Part shown: in pieces, positions 57,932 through 64,000 of the stretch
Layout of the letters: every line of letters begins with the position of its first letter
Position numbering within the stretch: the stretch's first letter is position 1
Assembly (NCBI RefSeq): GCF_027497195.1
Contig: NZ_CP114905.1
Coordinates: 5,715,001-5,779,000 of the forward strand
Source: Streptomyces sp. WMMC500
GTDB taxonomy: Bacteria; Actinomycetota; Actinomycetes; Streptomycetales; Streptomycetaceae
Direction of reading: 5' to 3'
DNA length: 64,000 nt
Position numbers and translations under genes: made by a program
The notes under the pieces: model-generated
Told to the model about the DNA's origin: nothing
What the model saw: the letters and a program-made list of their open reading frames with translations, nothing else
Databases searched by the model: none

Positions 57932-58696
57932 CTGGGAGCGGGGCACGCGCACAAGCTGTACCGGCACGGCGACTCGCCCGTCCACCGGCTGCCCGCGCAC
58001 GCGAAGCTCGTCGCCGCCTTCTCCTTCGTCCTGGTCGTCGTCGCCACACCCCGCGAGGCGGTCTGGGCGTTCGGCGCGTACGCGCTGCTGCTCGCCGGCG
58101 TCGGCGCCGCCGCGCGCGTGCCGCCGGGGTTCGTGCTGGGGCGGCTCGTCATCGAGGTGCCCTTCGTCGCCTTCGCGGTCCTCCTCCCCTTCGTCGCGGA
58201 GGGCCCGCGCACCGACGTCCTCGGGCTCTCCCTCAGCGAGTCCGGCCTCTGGAGCGCCTGGAACGTCCTCGCCAAGGGCACCCTCGGCGTCGCCGCGTCC
58301 GTGCTGCTCGCCGCGACCACCGAACTGCGCGCCCTGCTCCTCGGGCTGCAACGGCTGCGCATGCCGCCGCTGCTCGTGCAGATCGCGACGTTCATGGTCC
58401 GCTACGGCGACGTGATCGCCGACGAGCTGCGCCGGATGCGCATCGCCCGCGAGTCCCGCGGCTTCACCGCCCGCGGCCCGCGCCACTGGGGTGTGCTCGC
58501 CCGTACCGCGGGGGCCCTGTTCATCCGTTCCTACGAGCGCGGTGAGCGCGTCCACCTCGCCATGGTCAGCCGCGGCTACACGGGTACGATGCCGGTCGTC
58601 GACCGGGCCGTTGCCACCCGGGCACAGTGGTCGTCCGCCGCCGCGCTGCCGCTGACCGCCCTCGCCGTGTGCCTGCTCGGATGGAGCTCCCTGTGA
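57932..58696 (+). CDS. cbiQ: CbiQ-type ECF transporter transmembrane protein, CTG start
   Basis: The second membrane subunit, coupling the ATPase to the substrate subunit. It reads LGAGHAHKLYRHGDSPVHRLPAHAKLVAAFSFVLVVVATPREAVWAFG at the N-terminus and later contains VRYGDVIADELRRMRIARESRGF, the coupling-helix motif ARESRGF near residues 165 to 180, and AMVSRGYTGTMPV. The only start that keeps the GAGHAHKLY opening is CTG 57932; GGAGGG lies seven bases upstream, and the frame upstream of it meets the cbiM stop at once. No ATG, GTG or TTG is available before the first helix. The stop overlaps the cbiO GTG. Confidence 0.9.
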   Translation: MGAGHAHKLYRHGDSPVHRLPAHAKLVAAFSFVLVVVATPREAVWAFGAYALLLAGVGAAARVPPGFVLGRLVIEVPFVAFAVLLPFVAEGPRTDVLGLSLSESGLWSAWNVLAKGTLGVAASVLLAATTELRALLLGLQRLRMPPLLVQIATFMVRYGDVIADELRRMRIARESRGFTARGPRHWGVLARTAGALFIRSYERGERVHLAMVSRGYTGTMPVVDRAVATRAQWSSAAALPLTALAVCLLGWSSL

Positions 58697-59478
58697 CAGA
58701 GCCGACCCAGCCGACGGAGCCGACGGAGCCGGCACGGAGACCGCCCCCCTCGCTGGAAGTCGCCGGTCTCGCCTACGCCTACCCCGACGGCCACCAGGCC
58801 CTCTTCGGCGTCGACCTCACCGTCGAACGCGGCGAGCGCGTCGCCGTCCTCGGGCCCAACGGTGCCGGCAAGACCACGCTCGTCCTCCACCTCAACGGCA
58901 TCCTCGGCGGCGGTGCCGGCACCGTCCGCGTCGCCGGACTGCCCGTGGAGAAGCGGAACTTCGCCGAGATACGCCGCCGCGTGGGGATCGTCTTCCAGGA
59001 TCCCGACGACCAGTTGTTCATGCCCACCGTCCGCGACGACGTCGCCTTCGGCCCGGCCGCCGGCGGCATGCGCGGGCCGGAACTGGAGGCGTGCGTACGG
59101 CGGGCACTGGCACAGGTCGGCATGGCGGAACACGCGGACCGGCCGCCCCACCACCTCTCTTTCGGCCAGCGCCGCCGGGTCGCCGTCGCCACCGTGCTGG
59201 CCATGGAACCGGAGGTGCTCGTGCTGGACGAGCCGTCCTCCAACCTCGACCCCGCCGCCCGCCGCGAACTCGCCGACATCGTGCGCTCCCTCGACGTCAC
59301 CGTCCTGATGGTCACCCACGACCTCCCCTACGCCCTCGAACTGTGCCCCCGCTCCGTCGTCCTCGGCGGCGGGCTGATCGTCGCCGACGGCGCGACCAAG
59401 GAACTCCTCCTCGACGAGGAGCTGATGGCCGCGCACCGATTGGAAATACCCTTCGGCTTCGACCCGGGCCGGGCATAG
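58693..59478 (+). CDS. cbiO: CbiO-type ECF transporter ATP-binding protein
   Basis: ATPase subunit. A Pro/Thr/Glu-rich tail of about 15 residues precedes the ABC domain: Walker A GPNGAGKTT near residue 55, the Q-loop in VFQDPDDQLF, signature HHLSFGQRRRVAVA (LSFGQ rather than LSGGQ, as usual in CbiO) and Walker B VLVLDEPSSNLDP. The final VTHDLPYALELCPRSVVLGGG is standard. GTG 58693 overlaps the cbiQ stop (GTGA) with GGATGGAG upstream. Completes a cbiM-N fusion, cbiQ, cbiO operon. Confidence 0.94.
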   Translation: MTEPTQPTEPTEPARRPPPSLEVAGLAYAYPDGHQALFGVDLTVERGERVAVLGPNGAGKTTLVLHLNGILGGGAGTVRVAGLPVEKRNFAEIRRRVGIVFQDPDDQLFMPTVRDDVAFGPAAGGMRGPELEACVRRALAQVGMAEHADRPPHHLSFGQRRRVAVATVLAMEPEVLVLDEPSSNLDPAARRELADIVRSLDVTVLMVTHDLPYALELCPRSVVLGGGLIVADGATKELLLDEELMAAHRLEIPFGFDPGRA

Positions 59479-59488
59479 GGTCCGAAGC

Positions 59489-60238
59489 ATGCCCGAACTC
59501 CCGCGCGCGATACCGGCCCCGACGCCCGCACCGGAACAGTCCCACGCCACCGTCGCCACACTGCGGCGCTTCCCGGTCAAGTCCATGCTCGGCGAACGGC
59601 TGCCGCAGCTCGTCATCGACGAGCGCGGCACGGTCGGCGACCGCCTCTGGGCCGTCACCTACGGCGACGGCAAGCTCGGCAGCGGCAAGAACTCCCGCCG
59701 CTTCCGCCGCGCCGAGGGCCTGCTCCACTTCTCCGCCTCCTACCCCGCGGGTGACGAGGGCACCGGCCGCCCGCACGTCGTCACCCCCGACGGCCGCGAC
59801 CTGCGCGACGACGCGCACCTGGCCGAACTGCTCGGCGCCGACGTACGGCTGGCCCGCGAGGACGCCGTCCCGCACTTCGACGAGTGCGCCGTGACGCTGA
59901 TCGGCACCGCCTCCCTGCACGCACTGGGCCGCATTCTCGGCGACACCGAACCGGCCGACGCCCGCCGCTTCCGCAAGAACATCCTGCTGGACACCGAGGA
60001 ACCCTGGATCGAGGAGGACTGGGTGGGCCGGGAGGTGGCCGTGGGCGAGGAGGTGCGGCTGCGGATCATCAAGCGGGTGAAGCGCTGCGTGATGACGACG
60101 ATGGCGCAGCGCGACCTGCCGGAGGACCGCCGGGTGCTCAAGACGCTGACCGCCGACCGCGGGATGTGCCTCGGCGTGGCCGCCGACGTCCTGACCCCCG
60201 GCACCGTACGCCTCGGCGACGCCGTACGCCCCCGCTGA
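59489..60238 (+). CDS. MOSC N-terminal beta-barrel domain protein
   Basis: A 249-residue protein of the YcbX/mARC-like MOSC group, which transfer sulfur or reduce N-hydroxylated compounds using molybdenum cofactor. ATVATLRRFPVKSMLGERLPQLVIDERGTVGDRLWAV is the N-terminal barrel; ADARRFRKNILLDTEEPWIEEDW and RIIKRVKRCVMTTMAQRDLPEDRRVLKTL the MOSC part, with Cys200 in RCVMTT at the position of the Mo ligand. TAGGGT lies seven bases before ATG 59489 and no ribosome binding site is seen, so this gene seems to have its own leaderless promoter at the end of cbiO. Confidence 0.88.
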   Translation: MPELPRAIPAPTPAPEQSHATVATLRRFPVKSMLGERLPQLVIDERGTVGDRLWAVTYGDGKLGSGKNSRRFRRAEGLLHFSASYPAGDEGTGRPHVVTPDGRDLRDDAHLAELLGADVRLAREDAVPHFDECAVTLIGTASLHALGRILGDTEPADARRFRKNILLDTEEPWIEEDWVGREVAVGEEVRLRIIKRVKRCVMTTMAQRDLPEDRRVLKTLTADRGMCLGVAADVLTPGTVRLGDAVRPR

Positions 60239-60261
60239 CCGGTCGCCGGGCGCCCGGCTCC

Positions 60262-61527
60262 TCAGCCCACCCGCGGCGGACCGGCCGGCGGCGGGCCCGC
60301 GGGCGGCGGCCCCGCCGAGGGCGGTGCGGCGGGCGGCGGCGCGGCGGGAGGCGGTGCAGCGGGAGGCGGTGGCGCGGCCGGCGCCGGGGCCCGCGGTGTC
60401 GCGTCCTGCCGCGCCTGCGGCTGGAAGCGCGGCTGCGCCCCGGGCGCGGGCCGCCCCGCCGGCTGCGGCGGTACGTAACCGCCCGCCGCCGGTGCGGACA
60501 CCCCGGCCGCCGTCTCCGGCGCGCGCAGCATCAGCGCGATCACCGCGACGGCTATCAGCGAGCCGCCGACGTAGGTGGCCAGGACGAGCCAGCCCTCCGT
60601 GTCCTCCGTGTACCCGTCCCAGCCGAGAACGGGTATCCGGCCGTCGGTCGGCACGTCGTTCGGGTAGTCGGTGATCGTCATGCCGATCATGCGGCGGACG
60701 TTGATGTAGAGGTAGACCCCGAGGACCACGATCGCCGCTCCGCGCACCACCGGCCTGCGCATCAGCGCCAGCACGCCGACCAGCAGCAGCGCCGCCGGGA
60801 AGACCGCCTCCCAGAACTCCGTGGACCCGGCGAGCGCCGGGGCGAACGACTCGCCGGGGTCGGCCAGGCCCTTGAAGTACTGCCCGGCGCTGATCCCGCC
60901 CTCGTCCCGGGTCAGCATGCGCACGATCCAGCCGACCAGCGCGAGGCCGAGCACCAGCATCAGCCCGCCGGAGACCAGGTAGGACTGCGACCCCCGCGCC
61001 GGCGCCCCCGCCGCGCCTCCGCCCGGCCGGTCGCCCGCGCGCAGCATCAGCACGACCACGGTCGCCGAGAACAGCAGGGCGACCCCCCAACTGCCGAAGA
61101 TCGCGACCTCCAGGTCGTTGCCCCCGACGTACCAGTGCCGGAACTGGTCGCTCGACGCCAGACCGACCAACTCGCGCGCGGCGGTCGCGAACATCACGAA
61201 CCCGCACAGCAGCGCGGCCCCCCGCCCCGCCCGCCGGTTCAGCGCCACGAGCACCCCGGTCACCAGCAGCGCCACCGTGAACGCCCACACGTACGGGCTG
61301 AAGAGCTCGGGCTCCAGCAGGATCCGCGGGTCGTAGAGCGCCTTCAGGAAGTCGTCGACCCCGGTGCTCACATGGTCGAAGTCGTAGGCGAGCCAGCCGA
61401 CGACCATCCGGCCCAGGGCCGTGAGCAGCACCGCCGCGGCCAGATACGCACCCAGGTGCCGCGGCGGCCCATACCGGTCCGGCGCCGCCGCGGACGGCTG
61501 TTTCGTCCCCTGGTCGAGCACTGCCAT
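60262..61527 (-). CDS. multi-pass membrane protein, unknown function
   Basis: A 421-residue protein with eight to nine predicted helices between residues 25 and 340 (LGAYLAAAVLLTALGRMVVGWLAYDFD, YVWAFTVALLVTGVLVALNRR, LLVGVLALMRRPVVRGAAIVVLGVYLYINVRR among them) and a Pro/Ala-rich C-terminal tail of 70 residues. I do not recognise a family. Conserved-looking soluble loops include DFLKALYDPRILLEPELFSPY. ATG 61527 has GGGGGACGACC upstream; an in-frame ATG at 61563 would add 12 residues. Confidence 0.75.
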   Translation of the reverse strand: MAVLDQGTKQPSAAAPDRYGPPRHLGAYLAAAVLLTALGRMVVGWLAYDFDHVSTGVDDFLKALYDPRILLEPELFSPYVWAFTVALLVTGVLVALNRRAGRGAALLCGFVMFATAARELVGLASSDQFRHWYVGGNDLEVAIFGSWGVALLFSATVVVLMLRAGDRPGGGAAGAPARGSQSYLVSGGLMLVLGLALVGWIVRMLTRDEGGISAGQYFKGLADPGESFAPALAGSTEFWEAVFPAALLLVGVLALMRRPVVRGAAIVVLGVYLYINVRRMIGMTITDYPNDVPTDGRIPVLGWDGYTEDTEGWLVLATYVGGSLIAVAVIALMLRAPETAAGVSAPAAGGYVPPQPAGRPAPGAQPRFQPQARQDATPRAPAPAAPPPPAAPPPAAPPPAAPPSAGPPPAGPPPAGPPRVG

Positions 61528-61594
61528 GGTCGTCCCCCGTTGCCTGCGGTGCGGAGATTCCATCCTGAAGGCGAACTCCCGCGGAAAAAACCCC

Positions 61595-61603
61595 TGTGGA
61601 TAA
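61595..61603 (+). promoter_or_regulatory. single DnaA-box-like sequence
   Basis: TGTGGATAA, complement of TTATCCACA, in the 299-base divergent gap between the membrane protein and the GSDH-like gene. One isolated box; its effect is unclear. Confidence 0.35.
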
Positions 61604-61826
61604 CCCCTGTTGCGTACTTGTCACCCGCCGCGGACCGGCCGGCTACGAAGCCGGCGGCACGGGCACTGCCCGGCCGCCGAGCGGGCTGCTACCTTTTCCG
61701 TAGTGGGGCATTCCGCAGGTATGGATCACGCCTGCAGGGGCCTGGGTCCCGCGCCAGATCGAGTATCTCGGTACGTGGAATGACCGCCCCCCCACATGTG
61801 GAAGGAGGTTGGGGACGGGACCTTCC

Positions 61827-63023
61827 ATGGGCGCCCGCCCCCGACTACCCATGAGTCGTGGAAAGTTATCGGCAGTCGTCGCCCTGGGTCTCGCGTTGAC
61901 GTTGTCCGCGGGCATGGCGCCGGCGGCTGCCTCGGCGTCACCGGCCGAAACCCGGCAGGTCCGGGTTGCGCTGACCAAGGTCGCCACCGCGGCGGCGCCC
62001 ACCGCCGGGGCCGTCGGTCCTGACGGCTCGGTGTGGATCGGCGAACGCGCCGGCGCCGTGCGGGTGCTCGACGACCAGGGTCTGAGCGAGCCGGTCGTCG
62101 ACATCACCGGTGAGACCACCACCGACGGCGAGCGCGGGATCGCCGACATCGCGTTCAACCCCGACTTCACGCGCTTCTACCTGTCGTACACCGACATCGA
62201 CGGTCACAGCACCGTCGACGAGTTCGACGTGGTCGACGGCGAGGTGCGGGAGGACACCCGGCGCACCGTCCTCTTCCAGGAACAGCCGGGCCCCGCGCAC
62301 AACTCCGGCCACATCGCCTTCGGCCCCGACGGAATGTTCTACATCTCCCTCGGCGACGGCGACTTCTCGCTGGAAGGCGATCCGTACGACAACGGCCAGA
62401 ACCTCGGCACCCTGCTGGGCAAGGTGCTGCGGATCGACCTCGACGCCGGTGACCCGTACGGGATTCCGCCGGACAACCCGTTCGTCGACGTCCCCGGTGC
62501 CCGCGGCGAGATATGGGCGTACGGCCTGCGCAACCCGTGGCAGTTCTCCTTCGACGCCGCGAACGGCGACATGTGGCTCGGCGACGTGGGCCACCTGGAG
62601 CGCGAAGAGATCAACCTCGCCCCCGCCGGAGTGGGCGGCCAGAACTACGGCTGGCCCCTCATGGAGGCGACCCGCCCGCACCGGGGCACGGAACCGGCCG
62701 ACCACAGCCCGCCGGTGCACGAATGGCAGCACGGTCTGAGCGGCGTCTGCGACTCGGTCACCGCCGGCTTCGCCTACCGGGGCGACGACATCCCGGATCT
62801 GCAGGGCTCGTTCGTGTTCGCCGACTACTGCAGCGGCGATCTGCAGGCCCTGGAGACGCAGAACGGCCAGGTGACCGAGGTGCTCGACCTCGGCGCCAAC
62901 GCCGGCTGGGTGAGCACGTTCGTGCAGGGGCTCGACAACGAGCTGTACGTGTTCGACATGGGCGGCTTCGGCGGCGGCGGGGGCACACCCTCCGGCTCCG
63001 TCTACCGCATCGGTCCCGCCTGA
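61827..63023 (+). CDS. secreted PQQ-dependent glucose/sorbosone dehydrogenase-like protein
   Basis: A 398-residue exported protein. Signal peptide MSRGKLSAVVALGLALTLSAGMAPAAASAS (AxA cleavage). The six-bladed GSDH domain shows TAGAVGPDGSVWIGERAGAVRVLDDQGLSEPVVDITGETTTDGERGIADIAFNPDFTRFYLSYTDIDG, AHNSGHIAFGPDGMFYISLGDGDF, RGEIWAYGLRNPWQFSFDAANGDMWLGDVG and GQNYGWPLMEA, all typical of the aldose sugar dehydrogenase (Asd/YliI) group. Two cysteine pairs may form disulfides. ATG 61827 is chosen; ATG 61851 gives a shorter signal. No partner oxidase is visible. Confidence 0.88.
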   Translation: MGARPRLPMSRGKLSAVVALGLALTLSAGMAPAAASASPAETRQVRVALTKVATAAAPTAGAVGPDGSVWIGERAGAVRVLDDQGLSEPVVDITGETTTDGERGIADIAFNPDFTRFYLSYTDIDGHSTVDEFDVVDGEVREDTRRTVLFQEQPGPAHNSGHIAFGPDGMFYISLGDGDFSLEGDPYDNGQNLGTLLGKVLRIDLDAGDPYGIPPDNPFVDVPGARGEIWAYGLRNPWQFSFDAANGDMWLGDVGHLEREEINLAPAGVGGQNYGWPLMEATRPHRGTEPADHSPPVHEWQHGLSGVCDSVTAGFAYRGDDIPDLQGSFVFADYCSGDLQALETQNGQVTEVLDLGANAGWVSTFVQGLDNELYVFDMGGFGGGGGTPSGSVYRIGPA

Positions 63024-63099
63024 CGGCACCCGGTCGGGCGCCGCGGTTCGCCGTCACGTTCCGGCGGCGCACCGCGGCGCACCCCGGGCACCCCGCCCG

Positions 63100-63951
63100 C
63101 TACGCCGGAAGCAGAACCAGCGCGATCCCCGCCAGCATCAGGCACGCCCCCGCGATCCGCGGCCCACCGAACCGCTCCTTGAGGAACACCGCCCCGATGG
63201 CCGCCCCCACCACGATGCTCGATTCGCGCAGCGCCGCTATCGGCGCCAGCGGGGCGCGCGTCTGCGCCCAGAGCACCAGCCCGTACGCCGTGATGGAGAT
63301 CGCCCCGCCCAGCAGGCCGCGTACCGCCACCGGCCCCAGCGTGCGCACCACCCCCGGGCCGCGCAGCACCAGCGCCGTCAGCGGGATCCACGGGCCCATC
63401 AGCAGCACCAGCCAGGCCGTGTAGCCCATCGCGCTGCCGGAGGCGCGGACGCCGACCCCGTCGACGATCGTGTACGCCGCGATGGCCAGGCCCGTCGCGA
63501 ACGCCGCGGCCAGGGCCGGCCAGTCGGGGCGGGTGTCCGCGCCGCGCAGCCCCCACAGGGCGATGCCGCTCAGGCCCGCGCACGCCACCGCGACGCCCGC
63601 GGTCTGCCACAGGCCCAGCCGCTCGTCGAGGAAGAGATGCGCGACGGCCGCGACGACGAGCGGGGCCGTGCCGCGGGCAATCGGGTAGACCTGCCCGAAG
63701 TCGCCCAGCCGGAACGACTGCATGAGCAGCGTCATGTACAGGAGGTGGACGGCGACCGAGGCCAGCAGCCACGGCCACGCGCCGGCCGCCGGGACCGGCA
63801 CGAAGAACACCGCGGTCCCCGCGATCAGCACGTCGCCCACGCCGATGAGCGCGAAGACGACCAACTGGTCCTTGAACCCGTGCGCGAGGGCGTTCCACGA
63901 GGCGTGCATCACGGCCGCCGCGAGGACCGCCGCGGCTATGAGGGGCGTCAC
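63100..63951 (-). CDS. EamA-family DMT transporter
   Basis: A 283-residue transporter with two tandem five-helix EamA repeats: the first opens MTPLIAAAVLAAAVMHASWNALAHGFKDQLVVFALIGVGDVL and the second around PDWPALAAAFATGLAIAAYTIVDGVGV. ESSIVVGAAIGAVFLKERFGGPRIAGACLMLAGI closes it. The substrate is unknown. GTG 63951 overlaps the stop of an upstream gene (GTGA), so it is the second gene of an operon entering from the right edge. Confidence 0.88.
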   Translation of the reverse strand: MTPLIAAAVLAAAVMHASWNALAHGFKDQLVVFALIGVGDVLIAGTAVFFVPVPAAGAWPWLLASVAVHLLYMTLLMQSFRLGDFGQVYPIARGTAPLVVAAVAHLFLDERLGLWQTAGVAVACAGLSGIALWGLRGADTRPDWPALAAAFATGLAIAAYTIVDGVGVRASGSAMGYTAWLVLLMGPWIPLTALVLRGPGVVRTLGPVAVRGLLGGAISITAYGLVLWAQTRAPLAPIAALRESSIVVGAAIGAVFLKERFGGPRIAGACLMLAGIALVLLPA

Positions 63952-64000
63952 ACCCCCGGCTCGCGCACCTCGGCCACGTCGGCGACCCGCGCGCCCGCGT
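63948..64000 (-). CDS. C-terminal end of an unknown gene
   Basis: Only 17 residues are visible (ending RVADVAEVREPGV), so the protein cannot be identified. Its stop codon TGA overlaps the GTG of the EamA transporter, which implies translational coupling. The rest lies beyond the right edge. Confidence 0.55.
   Translation of the reverse strand, partial: AGARVADVAEVREPGV

Noticed and set aside
53039..58735. A 1898-residue minus-strand frame that covers cbiMQO
   Set aside because: Only the part to 56464 is coding (tricorn); the upstream extension is antisense shadow of the transporter genes.

Overview
This window is very GC-rich (well over 70 percent by eye), gene-dense chromosomal DNA whose codon use, frequent GTG and TTG starts and gene content fit Streptomyces or a close relative in the Streptomycetaceae. 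Diagnostic content includes the block galU / gephyrin-like moeA / moaC / mog / rimJ / sepX, the mscL / SAF / MTA phosphorylase / FmdB row, an ECF42 sigma factor beside a DGPF protein, a tricorn protease, and several secreted beta-propeller proteins. I saw no rRNA, CRISPR array, insertion sequence, phage gene or plasmid replication gene. One tRNA gene (tRNA-Ala, CGC anticodon) is present.

Layout. 1-10 kb: a P1 peptidase cut by the window edge, mscL, a SAF-domain protein, MTA phosphorylase, an FmdB zinc ribbon with a CIRCE heat-shock operator, an MFS exporter, a cation/proton antiporter and a penicillin-acylase-like hydrolase. 10-16.6 kb: 5-formyl-THF cyclo-ligase diverging from a galU-led cluster with molybdenum-cofactor genes, rimJ and the septation gene sepX, closed by tRNA-Ala. 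16.7-20.7 kb: an accessory-looking stretch with a DUF6461-like protein, a membrane-tethered Mrr-type nuclease with a small membrane protein, and a degenerate Ser/Thr kinase. 20.7-22.4 kb: a sulfite-oxidase-like molybdoenzyme, a ferredoxin reductase and a DUF6510-type protein. 22.4-31 kb: regulators (MarR, LysR, TetR) among small oxidoreductases, an Fe-S protein, glutaminase-STAS and an SGNH hydrolase. 31-37 kb: a secreted beta-trefoil-like protein, a methyltransferase, and a LacI-controlled GH2 glycosidase. 37-41 kb: PaaK and a 3-hydroxyacyl-CoA dehydrogenase diverge over a PaaR-like operator. 41-48 kb: a DMT transporter, glutaminyl cyclase, DGPF plus ECF42, and a second ECF factor. 48-52.7 kb: a MerR regulator faces a translationally coupled Baeyer-Villiger monooxygenase, hydrolase and SDR operon. 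53-64 kb: tricorn protease diverges from a cbiMQO transporter with a Nur-like nickel box; then MOSC, membrane, GSDH-like and EamA genes.

How the genes work together. Glp (MoeA-like) and SepX are probably a cell-division pair rather than only cofactor enzymes, and this Glp has lost one catalytic acidic residue of MoeA. MoaC and Mog can feed cofactor to the sulfite-oxidase-like enzyme nearby. Operators recognisable by eye (CIRCE, TetR-type, LacI-type, PaaR-like, Nur-like) give testable regulator-target pairs. Many start codons lie 6 to 8 bases after a TAnnnT hexamer with no Shine-Dalgarno sequence, the mark of leaderless mRNAs, and two genes can only begin at CTG. All functional statements come from reading the sequence and remembered family features; no database search was run.
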